Positions 26,079-35,374 of a stretch of DNA of 64,000 bases are shown here, in pieces. Source of the DNA: Pinirhizobacter sp036499745 (GTDB lineage: Bacteria > Pseudomonadota > Gammaproteobacteria > Xanthomonadales > Rhodanobacteraceae); assembly GCF_036499745.1 (NCBI RefSeq), contig NZ_DASYDG010000026.1, positions 92,110-156,109 of the forward strand, read 5' to 3'. The translations under genes were made by a program, and so were the position numbers. The notes beneath the pieces are model-generated. The model made no database searches, was not told the origin of the DNA, and saw only the letters and a program-made list of their open reading frames with translations. The first letter of the stretch is position 1. The number at the start of each line of letters is the position of its first letter.

Positions 26079-27071
26079 ATGCTTACCCGAAACCTCGGCC
26101 GCAACGGCCCTTCCATTTCCGCGATCGGCCTCGGCTGCATGGGCATGAGCGAGTTCTACGGCAGCCTGGACGACGCTGAATCCATCGCCACCATTCACCG
26201 CGCGCTGGAACTGGGTATCAACTTCCTCGATACCTCCGACGCCTACGGCCCGCACACCAACGAGGTGCTGGTGGGCAAGACCATCGCTGGCAAGCGCGAC
26301 AAGGTGTTTCTGGCCACCAAGTTCGGCATCGTGCGCGATCCGGCCGATCCCCAGGCGCGCGGCGTGAACGGCCGCCCGGAATACGTGCGCAAGTCCTGCG
26401 ACGACAGCCTCAAACGCCTGGGCGTGGACTATATCGATCTGTACTACCAGCACCGGGTAGACCGCGACACGCCGATCGAGGAAACCGTCGGCGCCATGGC
26501 CGAGCTGGTGAAGGCCGGCAAGGTGCGTCACCTTGGCCTTTCCGAGGCATCGGCCGCCACCATTGAACGGGCACACAAGGTGCATCCCATCGCCGCGCTG
26601 CAGACGGAATATTCCCTGTGGACGCGCGACCCGGAAACCACCGGCACGATCGATGCCTGTCGCAAGCTCGGCATCGCTTTGGTGGCCTATAGCCCGCTGG
26701 GACGGGGCTTTCTTACCGGATCGATCAAGAGCCCAGACGATTTCGACGCCGACGACTACCGCCGCAACAACCCACGGTTCCAGGGCGAGAATTTCACCCG
26801 CAACCTGAAACTGGTGGAACAGGTGCGCAAGCTCGCCGCCGACAAGGGATGCACGCCCTCGCAACTGGCCCTGGCCTGGGTACTGGCGCAGGGTGACGAC
26901 ATCTTGCCGATCCCCGGCACCAAGCGGCGCAAATACCTGGAAGAAAACGCCCACGCCATCGAAGTGAAGCTGGAGAAATCCGAGCTTGAGCAACTGGACA
27001 AGGCCTTCCCGGCCGATGCCGCCGCGGGTGATCGCTACGCCGCTGCCATGATGAAGTCGGTCAACGCCTGA
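26079..27071 (+). CDS. Aldo/keto reductase
   Basis: A 330-residue TIM-barrel oxidoreductase of the AKR13-like group. N-terminal SAIGLGCMGMSEFYG and NFLDTSDAYGPHTNE place the catalytic Asp and Tyr; the catalytic Lys (FLATKFG) and His (YYQHRVD) follow. C-terminal LPIPGTKRRKYLEEN is the NADP-binding end. It reduces aldehydes or ketones with NADPH; substrate unknown. The ATG at 26079 is preceded by TTGGAG. Confidence 0.93.
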   Translation: MLTRNLGRNGPSISAIGLGCMGMSEFYGSLDDAESIATIHRALELGINFLDTSDAYGPHTNEVLVGKTIAGKRDKVFLATKFGIVRDPADPQARGVNGRPEYVRKSCDDSLKRLGVDYIDLYYQHRVDRDTPIEETVGAMAELVKAGKVRHLGLSEASAATIERAHKVHPIAALQTEYSLWTRDPETTGTIDACRKLGIALVAYSPLGRGFLTGSIKSPDDFDADDYRRNNPRFQGENFTRNLKLVEQVRKLAADKGCTPSQLALAWVLAQGDDILPIPGTKRRKYLEENAHAIEVKLEKSELEQLDKAFPADAAAGDRYAAAMMKSVNA

Positions 27072-27112
27072 GGCGGCGTTACAATGGCTGTTTTCCACCC
27101 GGAAAACACGCC

Positions 27113-27931
27113 ATGGGTTCCGTCGAAGCCTCGCCGCTGGGCCAGCACACCGCCTACGCCGACCACTATGACGCCAGTTTGTTGTTCCCCATTCCGCGCG
27201 CCGAAAAGCGCGCGGAACTGGGGTTGACCGGCGACCTGCCGTTCTGCGGCGTGGACGTATGGAACGCCTATGAGCTGTCGTGGCTCGAACCCAACGGCAA
27301 ACCGCGCGTGGCCGTGGCCGAATTCCGCGTGCCGGCGGCCTCGCCGAACATCATCGAATCAAAATCTTTCAAGCTGTACCTCAACGGCTTCGCCGGCGAG
27401 CGCATCGAGGAAACCCTGCTGGCCGAAACACTGCAACGCGACCTTTCGGCAGCCGCCGGCGCCGGGGTGAGCGTGGTGCTGCTGGCGCCCGGCGCGTTGG
27501 ATGGATCGAAACTTGCCGAGCCGCCGGGGGAGTTGATCGACGGGCTGCAGGTTGCCATCGACCACTACGGGCCACCGCAGGCCGGGTTTCTCGGCACCGG
27601 CGATGGCGCCGTCGAAGAGTCGCTGGTATCCCACCTGCTGAAGTCCAACTGCCCGGTCACCGGCCAGCCCGACTGGGGCAGCGTGCAAGTGGACTACGCG
27701 GGCGCACCCATCGATCGTGAAGGGCTGCTCCGGTACATCGTGTCCTTCCGCAACCACAATGAATTCCACGAGCAGTGTGTTGAACGGATCTGGATGGACA
27801 TCGCCCGGGAATGCCGGCCTACGCGGCTTTCCGTCTATGGCCGCTATACCCGTCGCGGCGGCCTGGATATCAATCCCTTCCGCAGCAGTGAGCCGGCGAG
27901 CCCCGCCAACCCCCGGGGTGCCCGCCAGTAG
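27113..27931 (+). CDS. queF: NADPH-dependent 7-cyano-7-deazaguanine reductase
   Basis: A 272-residue, two-domain QueF of the long (YqfJ-like) type. The motif ESKSFKLYLNGF binds NADPH/substrate, and the catalytic Cys lies in SNCPVTGQPDWG with the partner Asp nearby. It reduces preQ0 to preQ1 in queuosine biosynthesis. It starts 41 bp after the aldo/keto reductase gene; a promoter-like gap in between leaves co-transcription open. Confidence 0.96.
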   Translation: MGSVEASPLGQHTAYADHYDASLLFPIPRAEKRAELGLTGDLPFCGVDVWNAYELSWLEPNGKPRVAVAEFRVPAASPNIIESKSFKLYLNGFAGERIEETLLAETLQRDLSAAAGAGVSVVLLAPGALDGSKLAEPPGELIDGLQVAIDHYGPPQAGFLGTGDGAVEESLVSHLLKSNCPVTGQPDWGSVQVDYAGAPIDREGLLRYIVSFRNHNEFHEQCVERIWMDIARECRPTRLSVYGRYTRRGGLDINPFRSSEPASPANPRGARQ

Positions 27932-28034
27932 TATTCACGCCTTCATCATGGCTTCAGGGCGCTTGCCTTTACCTGTAGGGCATGTAGTCTGCCGCCCTGT
28001 GCCTTAAACCCACTCGATTCACGGAACACCACCC

Positions 28035-28619
28035 ATGACGCCTTCCACCCGTAGCTTCATTTTCCCCGCCGCCACGCTGGCCGCTCTGCTTGCCCTGAGC
28101 GCCTGTGGCAAGCATGACGATGGCCAGCAGGCCGCCCCGGCCGGCGCCAGCACAGCCCCGGCAGCTCCCGCTCCAGCGGCCACCGCCCCGGCTCCGGCCA
28201 CCAGCGCGCCCGCCGCCGCCAGCACGACGGCTGCCGCCGCAGCGCCTGCTGCCCCTGCCGCCGCACCCGCACCTGCTGCCGCCAGCTTCAAGGTCGACAC
28301 GGTGACCCTGGGCTCAGTGGTCGGTAACGACCACAAGGTATCGAAGGCCAAGACCTCCTTCGCCCCGACCGACAAGGCCATCTATGCCTCGGTCGCCACC
28401 GACGGCAGCACGCCGGGCAGCAACCTGAGTGCGAAGTGGACCTTCGAAGACGGCTCGGCAGTGAGCGACACCAGCAAGACGGTCGCGACTGACGGCCCGG
28501 CCGTCACCACCTTCAAGGTTCAGAACCCGAGCGAGTGGCCGGAAGGCAAGTACAAGCTCGTGGTGGCAGTAGACGGCAAAGCCGCCGCCACGCAGGACTT
28601 CGACGTCAAGAAGAAGTAA
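28035..28619 (+). CDS. Ala/Pro-rich lipoprotein of unknown function
   Basis: A 194-residue protein with a signal peptide ending LLALSACGK (lipobox Cys), then a 55-residue low-complexity Ala/Pro linker and a small C-terminal beta-type domain (FKVDTVTLGSVVGNDHKV; WTFEDGSAVSDTSKTV). It is probably anchored in the outer or inner membrane with the linker spanning periplasm. The C-terminal domain was not recognised. A strong terminator follows the stop. Confidence 0.8.
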   Translation: MTPSTRSFIFPAATLAALLALSACGKHDDGQQAAPAGASTAPAAPAPAATAPAPATSAPAAASTTAAAAAPAAPAAAPAPAAASFKVDTVTLGSVVGNDHKVSKAKTSFAPTDKAIYASVATDGSTPGSNLSAKWTFEDGSAVSDTSKTVATDGPAVTTFKVQNPSEWPEGKYKLVVAVDGKAAATQDFDVKKK

Positions 28620-28647
28620 GTCGCGGTTAGCTACCGTTACGGAAAAG

Positions 28648-28674
28648 AGGGCGTCCCGATGGGCGCCCTTTTTT
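28648..28674 (+). terminator. Rho-independent terminator after the lipoprotein gene
   Basis: AGGGCG and CGCCCT arms with a 10-base loop, followed by a run of six T (28669-28674), 29 bp after the stop codon. Confidence 0.85.
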
Positions 28675-28873
28675 ATGGGCGCTCGGAAATACGTGCTTTC
28701 CAGGGGCGTTGTGTACGGCGTGCAAAGATGCGGTGAGTCGCTACCTCACCGCTCGCATACACCAGCGTCAATACCCAAATGCGCTAATTCCCACGCCAGC
28801 CGAGCCAACGGACTGGATAACACCACCCGTGCCAGGCTTGACGCCGGGCTTACCGAATGAGGAGACCCCATCC

Positions 28874-29047
28874 ATGCTTCATTACGCCGTCGTATTCCTG
28901 GTTATCGCCTTGATCGCCGCCGTGTTCGGCTTTACCGGCATCGCCGCGGGCGCCGCGAGCATCGCCAAGATCCTGTTCGTGGTCTTCATCATCCTGTTCG
29001 TGCTGTCGCTGATCTTCGGAGGCTTCCGCCGCGGTCCCAGAATCTAG
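28874..29047 (+). CDS. DUF1328 (YtjA-like) small membrane protein
   Basis: A 57-residue protein with two hydrophobic segments and a GIAAGAASIAKILF core, then a basic tail GGFRRGPRI, matching DUF1328/YtjA. The ATG at 28874 is preceded by GAGGAGACC. The family is small, inner-membrane and of unknown function, often stress-induced. Upstream 28675-28873 holds no recognisable gene and presumably its promoter. Confidence 0.88.
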   Translation: MLHYAVVFLVIALIAAVFGFTGIAAGAASIAKILFVVFIILFVLSLIFGGFRRGPRI

Positions 29048-29090
29048 CGCCGCTGTCGTTCCGCCATTGCCCCCGTTGATGGGGAAGAAG

Positions 29091-29118
29091 AGCCCTGCGT
29101 TCGACGCGGGGCTTTTCT
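29091..29118 (+). terminator. Rho-independent terminator
   Basis: AGCCCTGCG and CGCGGGGCT arms around a TTCGA loop, followed by TTTTCTTTT, 44 bp after the DUF1328 stop. Confidence 0.8.
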
Positions 29119-29211
29119 TTTATGCAGGTTCTCACGAAGGCTGCACCCCGCGTTGACCCCCACAGCGCGATGCTCAGCCTACGTTGATATCGCAGAAAGG
29201 AAAAAGCGCCC

Positions 29212-29760
29212 ATGAATTTCCGCCGACAGAGCATCCTGAGCATTGCACTCGTCACCGCCCTGGGCGCCGCCGCGCTGCCGGCACCGGCCCAGCAACCGCA
29301 GGCACAGCCTGGTGCGCAGAAGGTGCCTTCGGCAGACGCCGCCTTCGTGCGCGATGCCAGCGCCGCGGGCCTGGGTGAAATCGGCCTGAGCCAGCTGGCT
29401 TCGCAGAAGGCCGCCAGCGACGAGGTGAAGAATTTCGCCGGCACCATGATCACCGATCACACCGCCGCCAACCAGAAGCTCGCCAGCATCGCCCAGGGCA
29501 AGGGCATTGCGGTGTCCACCGAGCCGATGAAGGCACAAGCCGCCGCCGCGAACAGCCTGAAGCAGTCGCAGGGCACCCAGTTCGATGCCAAGTACATTTC
29601 GTTGATGAAGAAGGATCACGCCAAGGCGATTGAGCTGTTCAAGAAGGAAGCCAATACAGGCCAGGATCCGGAACTGAAGGCCTTCGCCGCCGAGACGCTG
29701 CCCACCATCGAACACCATGCCGATATGGCAGCGAAGCTGACGCCAGGAATGAAGGGCTAG
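29212..29760 (+). CDS. DUF4142 periplasmic protein
   Basis: A 182-residue secreted protein with a signal peptide (cleavage near ALPAPAQ). The mature part is a helical, ferritin-like DUF4142 domain: DAAFVRDASAAGLGEIGLSQ, KNFAGTMITDHTAANQKL and a late EHHADMA. The family is frequently linked to stress or metal tolerance, but its biochemical role is unknown. Confidence 0.9.
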   Translation: MNFRRQSILSIALVTALGAAALPAPAQQPQAQPGAQKVPSADAAFVRDASAAGLGEIGLSQLASQKAASDEVKNFAGTMITDHTAANQKLASIAQGKGIAVSTEPMKAQAAAANSLKQSQGTQFDAKYISLMKKDHAKAIELFKKEANTGQDPELKAFAAETLPTIEHHADMAAKLTPGMKG

Positions 29761-29858
29761 ATTCCTAGCGACGGACCGACGCCGACGATGTCGTTCCAAT
29801 GGAAGCGTTCGGCGCTGCGGCGCTGGCACCTAAGGCCCGGCTCCGGTTGTCAGTGTAA

Positions 29859-31499
29859 TCAGGCCCAGGTCTTGGCGTCGGCCGTTTTGGCTTCGGCGGC
29901 GGCTTGAGCTACCTGCTCCCGTGCGATGTACTGCTCGATCGCACGGCGCTGACGCTGCTTCTTGCGTTGTTGCAGTTGGTATTCCTCGTTCAGCACGCGA
30001 TATAGCGAGACGATGATCAGCAACATCAGCAAGGCAAAAGGCAGGGCGGCGATGGTGATGATGCCTTGCAGAGCATCCAGTCCGCCCGCCAGCAGTAGCG
30101 CAACCGCGATCATTGCCACGGCCGTGCCCCAGATCAGCCGTCGCGAGATGGGTGGGTCGCCGGCTTCCTCGGTGGACATGCTGGCCAGCACCAATACCGC
30201 AGAGTCTGCCGAGGTGACGAAGAAAATCATCAACAACAGGACGGCAATGGCAGACAGCAGGCCTGACATCGGAAGGCTGTCGAACAGGGCAAACAGCACG
30301 TTTTCATAGCCGCTGGCCAGTACACCGGCCAGATCGGCATGGCCATGGGTCTGTGACCAAAGCGCAGCGCCGCCGAATACCGAAAACCAGACGAAGCCGA
30401 GCAGACTGGGCGCCACGACCACGCCGATGACGAATTCGCGCACGGTGCGGCCGCGCGACACGCGTGCAATGAAGGAACCGACGAACGGCGCCCACGCAAT
30501 CCACCAGGCCCAGTAGAAGATGGTCCACGTCGAAACCCACCGGTTGCCTGAAAATGGTGACATCCGCAGGCTCATTTCGGCCAGGCGATCCAGGTAACTG
30601 CCAAGCGTGGTGGTGAAGGTGTCGAAGATATACCCGGTGGGACCCAGTATCAGTACCAACGCCAACATCAGCGCCGCCAGTCCGAGATTGAACGTGGACA
30701 GCCACTTCACGCCGCGGCCGACACCGCTGCAAGTGGACAACATGTACAACACGAATGCGACGGCAATGATTGTCAACTGCAAGCCGGTCGTGGCCTGGAT
30801 ACCGAACACACGTTGCATGCCAGCGGCAATCTGGATGGTGCCGAAGCCCAGTGTGGTAGCGACGCCGATGGCAGTGGCCACGACGGCGGCGACGTTGACC
30901 GTGGTGCCGATCCAGCCGCGATGATGCTTGCCGATGATCGGTTGCAGAAGATCACTGATCTGACCTCGGCCACCCCGATTGAACTGGAACCAGGCCATGG
31001 CCAATCCGATCAAGGCGTAAACCGCCCAGGGATGCAATCCCCAATGGAAGAACGCGTAACGCATCGAGGCGCGCGCGGCGATGATGCTCGAGGGTGTCAA
31101 ACCCTCTGGGGGATTGACGTAGTGCGAGATGGGTTCGGCCGCGCCCCAGAACACCAGACCGATGCCCATGCCCGCGGCAAACAGCATGGCCAGCCAGCTG
31201 GCATTGGAAAATTCCGGCTCGGCATCTTCACCGCCGATGCGCAATCGGGAGAAACGCCCGAATGCCAGCATCAACAGGAATATAAGTGTCGCGAATACGA
31301 TCAGCAGATACAGCCAGCCGGCACCCGAGGTGACATGGCGTAGAGCACTGCGGCTGAAGGCGTTGAATGCACCCGGTGCGATACCGGCGATGGCGACCAG
31401 CAGGGTGACGAAGACGATGGCAATTCGAAATACCAGGACAGCCTCTCTTGGGGGACGAGTGAAGCGGAATCCGGAGTGCCAGCAGCGATGGTCTGGCAA
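29859..31499 (-). CDS. BCCT-family betaine/choline/carnitine transporter
   Basis: A 546-residue, 12-segment transporter. Family signatures are GMGIGLVFWGAAEPISHY and the aromatic WTIFYWAWWIAWAPFVGSFI followed by ISRG-like RVSRGRTVREFV. These proteins import compatible solutes such as glycine betaine, usually for osmoprotection. The C-terminal tail is charged (QQRKKQRQRRAIEQY), as in osmosensing members. The start is uncertain: the only start giving the full N-terminal helix is a TTG at 31499. Confidence 0.9.
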   Translation of the reverse strand: MPDHRCWHSGFRFTRPPREAVLVFRIAIVFVTLLVAIAGIAPGAFNAFSRSALRHVTSGAGWLYLLIVFATLIFLLMLAFGRFSRLRIGGEDAEPEFSNASWLAMLFAAGMGIGLVFWGAAEPISHYVNPPEGLTPSSIIAARASMRYAFFHWGLHPWAVYALIGLAMAWFQFNRGGRGQISDLLQPIIGKHHRGWIGTTVNVAAVVATAIGVATTLGFGTIQIAAGMQRVFGIQATTGLQLTIIAVAFVLYMLSTCSGVGRGVKWLSTFNLGLAALMLALVLILGPTGYIFDTFTTTLGSYLDRLAEMSLRMSPFSGNRWVSTWTIFYWAWWIAWAPFVGSFIARVSRGRTVREFVIGVVVAPSLLGFVWFSVFGGAALWSQTHGHADLAGVLASGYENVLFALFDSLPMSGLLSAIAVLLLMIFFVTSADSAVLVLASMSTEEAGDPPISRRLIWGTAVAMIAVALLLAGGLDALQGIITIAALPFALLMLLIIVSLYRVLNEEYQLQQRKKQRQRRAIEQYIAREQVAQAAAEAKTADAKTWA

Positions 31500-31748
31500 G
31501 AGCGGCCAGTGCCGCGAAGCGGTCGCGAACGTGCGGCCGCAGAGTGAAGGATCCGCGAGAACCGGCTGAAAGGAAGCCAGTCAGGGAGGCTCATTTTACC
31601 AAGCGAGGGGAAAATGACACTGGAATAAGTTGCAATTATTCTCAAAAAGGGGCGGCCGGGGAGGCGCTTTGCCGCTTGGAAGGCCGACACCATGCGGACC
31701 AGATGCATCACCCCGGCGCGGCATCACTGCGGCAATTGACGGGGAAAA

Positions 31749-31825
31749 TGGTGCGCCCGGAGGGATTCGAACCCCCGACCAATGGCTTCGGAAGCCACTA
31801 CTCTATCCGGCTGAGCTACGGGCGC
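31749..31825 (-). tRNA. tRNA-Arg (anticodon CCG)
   Basis: A 77-nt cloverleaf on the minus strand with encoded CCA. Acceptor GCGCCCG/CGGGCGC, D-arm GCTCAGCCGGATAGAG, anticodon loop TTCCGAA with CCG at positions 34-36 (reads CGG), T-arm GGGGGTTCGAATCCCTC. No integrase lies beside it. Confidence 0.97.
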
Positions 31826-31876
31826 TTGGCCGGCGATTGTAGCCGATCCCGGGGGCGGCGAGCTATGGCTACGAAA

Positions 31877-32191
31877 TCAGGCGGGTGTCGCCGATTTTTC
31901 CAGTGGCTGAATGGCAAGGCGTAGACCCATCGCCTTGAGTATCGCTGAGAGACTACTCAGCGCAGGATTGCCTTCGCGCGACAGCGTACGGTAGATCTGC
32001 GTGGGATTGAGTTCGGCCTGTGTTGCCACTGCTTGCGCGCCGCCGAAAGCCAGCGTGAGTTGCCTGAGTACAACAAGCAACTCTCCCTGGTCCCCGTCTT
32101 CGAAGATGCTGTTGATTACCTGGATGGCCAGGTCAGGCTTTTTCTTATAAAGCTCGGCCATTGCAACGTCATGCGATTTACTTCTCATCAT
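31877..32191 (-). CDS. HTH antitoxin (HigA-like addiction-module antidote)
   Basis: About 104 residues from the ATG at 32191 (a second ATG is three bases on, and an in-frame ATG at 32212 is possible). The C-terminal half is an HTH: QLTLAFGGAQAVATQAELNP and TQIYRTLSREGNPALSSLSA match the antitoxins that pair with RelE/HigB-type toxins. The gene overlaps the 3' end of a disrupted toxin gene, so it now appears to be an orphan antitoxin. It may still autoregulate. Confidence 0.82.
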   Translation of the reverse strand: MMRSKSHDVAMAELYKKKPDLAIQVINSIFEDGDQGELLVVLRQLTLAFGGAQAVATQAELNPTQIYRTLSREGNPALSSLSAILKAMGLRLAIQPLEKSATPA

Positions 32192-32364
32192 CTTGCCTTC
32201 GTTGCCAGTCATGCCAAAAGCGCAGTGCCTTATCGATATCCGAGGCCTGTGATTGCTTATCGCCTCCGCAGAGCAACAGCACGATGCAGCCGTTCAAGCC
32301 AGTCGTCAAACGGTTGGAGGCCATCCTCGGCTCTTACGTAATGCACAATCCCATGGACTTTCAT
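32178..32364 (-). pseudogene. Remnant of a RelE/HigB-type toxin with internal deletion
   Basis: The N-terminus MKVHGIVHYVRAEDGLQPF and the C-terminus, beginning VLLLCGGDKQSQASDID and ending DDEK, are recognisable parts of the phage-derived Gp49/HigB-like toxin family, but they lie in different frames and the usual middle (about 40 residues) is missing. The reading frame from the ATG at 32364 stops at 35 codons. The 3' end overlaps the antitoxin start as in intact toxin-antitoxin pairs, so this is a decayed toxin rather than an unrelated ORF. Confidence 0.75.
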
Positions 32365-32436
32365 TTTCGTTTTTAGACGAATCCGTGTCAAGAGTACGAA
32401 AGCCGCCTTCCTGGCTGCTTCGAATGCAAGCCTGCA

Positions 32437-32466
32437 ACAAAAAAGCCCCGGCGGATGCCGGGGCTT
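32437..32466 (-). terminator. Rho-independent terminator of the M61 peptidase gene
   Basis: Ten-base arms AAGCCCCGGC and GCCGGGGCTT with a GGAT loop; the minus-strand transcript then reads a T run. It lies just downstream of the peptidase stop (32490). Confidence 0.88.
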
Positions 32467-32489
32467 GATGTGTAGCGTGTAGGCCTTTT

Positions 32490-34376
32490 TTACTTCTTCG
32501 CTTTCAACAACTCGCTCAGCCAATCCGCCCGGCTGGTATCGCGTTCCAGGTGCGGATACACCAGGCCGCCGGTGTAGTCGATGCGAATGGTCTTGTAGCT
32601 ATCGAAATTCTTCACCAGAAGATCGAACGGCTGCTTGGCTTTCACCGCGTCCTTGATGGCGTCGCCGGAGAATTCCTTGCCGTTCACGGCGGTGATCGTC
32701 ATGCCCGGGGAAATGCCGGCGTTGAAGGCGGGGCTGTCCCACAGCACGTCACCGATTTCACCCTTGGCCGACAGCGACAGACCGACGGAGTAGGTGAGAT
32801 CCACCGACTTCCGGCGCATTTCGGCAGCCTTCACAGCTTCCGACGGCTTGTCGTTGTAGACGAGCTTCCAGCCCGAACGGGCGATGCCGTCGATCGGACC
32901 CTTGTGGCCGTCCAGACGCTCGCGCAGGTACGGCGCCCAGTCGTAGGCCACCACGCCGTTGAGCGTCTTGACCACGTCTTCGAAGGTATACGGAGCCACT
33001 TTGTAGCTGCCGTCGTCGATGCCGTAGAAGGCCTTGGCGAAATCGTCCAGCGACTTGTGGTTCTTGGTGAGCTCGCGGATGCGGGTGTCCACGTCCAGCC
33101 AGATCATCTGCCCGGCGGAGTAGTAATCCTCGCTCATCTGGTAGTTGCGATACGACAGCGGCCGACGCTGGGCGATGGTCGGATCGTTCGTGGTGTCCTG
33201 GACATTGCGCCAGGCCAGGCCCGGGCGGCCGCGGTCGTAGCTGGCGGCGACCATGGCCCACACATCCTTGGACTGCTCCTGGGTCATCAGGCCCGAGCGT
33301 GCGGCGATCACCTGTCCATAGAACTGGGTCTGGCCTTCGTACACCCACAACAGGGTGTCGCCCATCGGCACGTTGAAGTTCGGCGTGGCCAGGTCCGCGC
33401 CACGGCGGAATTTGCCATCCCACGAATGGTTGAATTCGTGCGACAGCAGGTCGCGGCCCAACCAGTTCTTCTCCCACTCGGTGAAGTATCCGGGCGAGCC
33501 TGAATTTTCACTGGAGCGATGGTGCTCAAGGCCGATGCCGCCGAGCTTCTCGGTCAGGGCAAGCAGGTAGTCGTAATGGTTGAAGTGGCGCGCACCGTAC
33601 AGGCGGTCCATCTGCTTGACGATATTGCGGTGGATCTCCAGCTGCTCGGGCTTGATCTCCAGCGATTTGGGATCATCCGCCACGATGTTCAGGTGCACGG
33701 GCGAGCGGCCGTTGGGATCAAGGTCCACGCGCTTGAAGTACTTGCCGGCGAAGATCGGCGAGTCGACGAGGTCGTCGTAGTTGATCGTCTTGAAGTTGAC
33801 GGTATCGCCGTCCTTGCTTGCCACTTCAAGTGCCGAACCGAACTGCCAGCCGGTGGGCAGCTTGACGCTGGCGTCCACGTTGATGCGGTTGGCGTAGTAG
33901 CCGGCCGGGTAAAGGGTGACGCCATTCCACTGCACGTTGACGATTTCGGGTGTCATCTGCACGCGGCCCTGGCGCGTGGACTGCGGCGTGAGCTGCTGGA
34001 ATTCCAGATCCACGCTGGATGCACCGGCAGGTACGTCGAAGTGGAAGGCGTAGACGTTGTACACGTCGCGCGTCCATTCAACGCGCTGACCGTTGGCCTT
34101 GACGACAAGGCCGGCGAACTGGTCGATCGGGCCCGTGGGCGAGTGGTGGCCAGGCAGCCACTGCGGGAACAACAAGGTCATCGGACCAGGCTTCGCGGGG
34201 ATGGTTTCCTTGACGCGGAAGATCCGGCGATCGAGATCGGTAGCATCGACGACGACCTTGATCGTGCCGTTGAACGCGATGTCCTGCGGCGGGGCGACGT
34301 CAGCCTGGCTGGCGGTAGCGGCACCCAGGCCAATCAAGGCAACAAGCAGGGCGGAAGCAAGGGGGGTGGCTTTCAC
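32490..34376 (-). CDS. M61-family metallopeptidase (glycyl aminopeptidase-like)
   Basis: A 628-residue secreted enzyme starting at a GTG before a signal peptide (VALIGLGAATASQA). The N-terminal beta domain is followed by the catalytic domain with GGIGLEHHRSS and the zinc motif HEFNHSWDGKFRR (HExxH), and a C-terminal PDZ domain (SPGMTITAVNGKEFSGD). M61 peptidases release N-terminal Gly/Ala residues in the periplasm. The GTG was chosen because upstream in-frame codons show no signal peptide. Confidence 0.92.
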   Translation of the reverse strand: MKATPLASALLVALIGLGAATASQADVAPPQDIAFNGTIKVVVDATDLDRRIFRVKETIPAKPGPMTLLFPQWLPGHHSPTGPIDQFAGLVVKANGQRVEWTRDVYNVYAFHFDVPAGASSVDLEFQQLTPQSTRQGRVQMTPEIVNVQWNGVTLYPAGYYANRINVDASVKLPTGWQFGSALEVASKDGDTVNFKTINYDDLVDSPIFAGKYFKRVDLDPNGRSPVHLNIVADDPKSLEIKPEQLEIHRNIVKQMDRLYGARHFNHYDYLLALTEKLGGIGLEHHRSSENSGSPGYFTEWEKNWLGRDLLSHEFNHSWDGKFRRGADLATPNFNVPMGDTLLWVYEGQTQFYGQVIAARSGLMTQEQSKDVWAMVAASYDRGRPGLAWRNVQDTTNDPTIAQRRPLSYRNYQMSEDYYSAGQMIWLDVDTRIRELTKNHKSLDDFAKAFYGIDDGSYKVAPYTFEDVVKTLNGVVAYDWAPYLRERLDGHKGPIDGIARSGWKLVYNDKPSEAVKAAEMRRKSVDLTYSVGLSLSAKGEIGDVLWDSPAFNAGISPGMTITAVNGKEFSGDAIKDAVKAKQPFDLLVKNFDSYKTIRIDYTGGLVYPHLERDTSRADWLSELLKAKK

Positions 34377-34645
34377 TCGTATCTCCGGACAAGGGGACGG
34401 CCCGGCCTTATTCCATGGGCCGGATCGGGGGAAAAAGGACAGGCGGCGCTTCCCGGGCGCCGTCACAACCCCTCGATCCTAGCCGCGGCGCCAAGCCCAG
34501 CCCCATGCCAGAGGTCATGCGTCCGGGCGGAATGCCTGCCGTGGCTGGTATTTGGCTGTGATTCGCATAAACTCGCAGCGCACCGCATCGCGGGCACCCC
34601 CGGCGAGAACGCCGGGCGGGGGGAATACAACCTAAGGGAAAAATC

Positions 34646-35275
34646 ATGCGCAAGATGCTCATGTGCGTGGCCGTGGCCGCATCGCTGGCAGGCTTCAGTC
34701 ACGCAAGCAAAGCCTCCGACCAAAACGGCCAGGCCTTCATCAATGGATCAGTAGGGCAGTCCAAGTACCACGGCACTGGTTTTGACGATAACTCCGACAC
34801 TGGCGCGGCCATCTATGTGGGCTACCGCTGGAGCCCCGAGCAGCGCTTCTGGATCGGCCCGGAGCTTGGCTTCGTCGACCTGGGCAAGTTAAGCCAGAAA
34901 GAACGCCTCGCCTACGGCAACGGCTACTACGCCGACTACACCAGCCGCGCCAAGTCTCGCGCTGCGCTGTTGGGCGTGAACATGAAGTGGGCCCTCGGCG
35001 AGCAGATGTACTTGGTGGTTCATGGTGGCGTCGATAAGGCTCACACAACGCTTTCCTACTATGAAGAAAATAACTTCGGCTACGGTCCGTTCCAGGAGAC
35101 CAGCCGCGTGTCGAAGAACAGCTGGTATGCCGGCGCCACGCTCGGCTACAACTTCAATCGCAACTTCGGCCTGGGCGTGTCGTACGACAACTACAACGTG
35201 CGTACCGCCAGCACGGGCAGCCAGAACCGCGCCAACGCGTCAATCATCGGCGTCACCGCGGAAGTTCGCTTCTGA
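34646..35275 (+). CDS. Outer-membrane beta-barrel protein (OmpA/Ail-like)
   Basis: A 209-residue protein with a signal peptide (AASLAGFSHASKA) and about eight amphipathic strands (AAIYVGYRWSPEQRFWIGPE; GATLGYNFNRNFGLGVSYD), ending in Phe (TAEVRF), the BAM recognition residue. This is a small porin-like or surface barrel; no specific ligand can be named. The ATG follows AAGGGAAAAATC. A hairpin terminator lies 25 bp after the stop. The 269-bp gap upstream has no gene. Confidence 0.82.
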   Translation: MRKMLMCVAVAASLAGFSHASKASDQNGQAFINGSVGQSKYHGTGFDDNSDTGAAIYVGYRWSPEQRFWIGPELGFVDLGKLSQKERLAYGNGYYADYTSRAKSRAALLGVNMKWALGEQMYLVVHGGVDKAHTTLSYYEENNFGYGPFQETSRVSKNSWYAGATLGYNFNRNFGLGVSYDNYNVRTASTGSQNRANASIIGVTAEVRF

Positions 35276-35299
35276 TTCCGGTACGCAGCGGCACAGGAT

Positions 35300-35327
35300 A
35301 CGGCCGCTTTTCGCGGCCGTTTTCTTA
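35300..35327 (+). terminator. Rho-independent terminator after the barrel gene
   Basis: ACGGCCGC and GCGGCCGT arms around TTTTC, followed by TTTTCTTAT. Confidence 0.85.
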
Positions 35328-35374
35328 TCCACGGTGCGGATCAGCCTGTGTCTGAAGGGATGCGGCCTCGCGGT

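Noticed and set aside
25914..27098. 394-codon minus-strand open frame opposite the aldo/keto reductase
   Set aside because: Mirror of an unambiguous enzyme gene.
31749..31825. Integration site at tRNA-Arg
   Set aside because: No integrase, direct repeat of the tRNA 3' end, or prophage gene lies beside it.
33519..34754. 411-codon plus-strand open frame
   Set aside because: Overlaps the M61 peptidase on the opposite strand and runs into the barrel gene in another frame; no coding signature.
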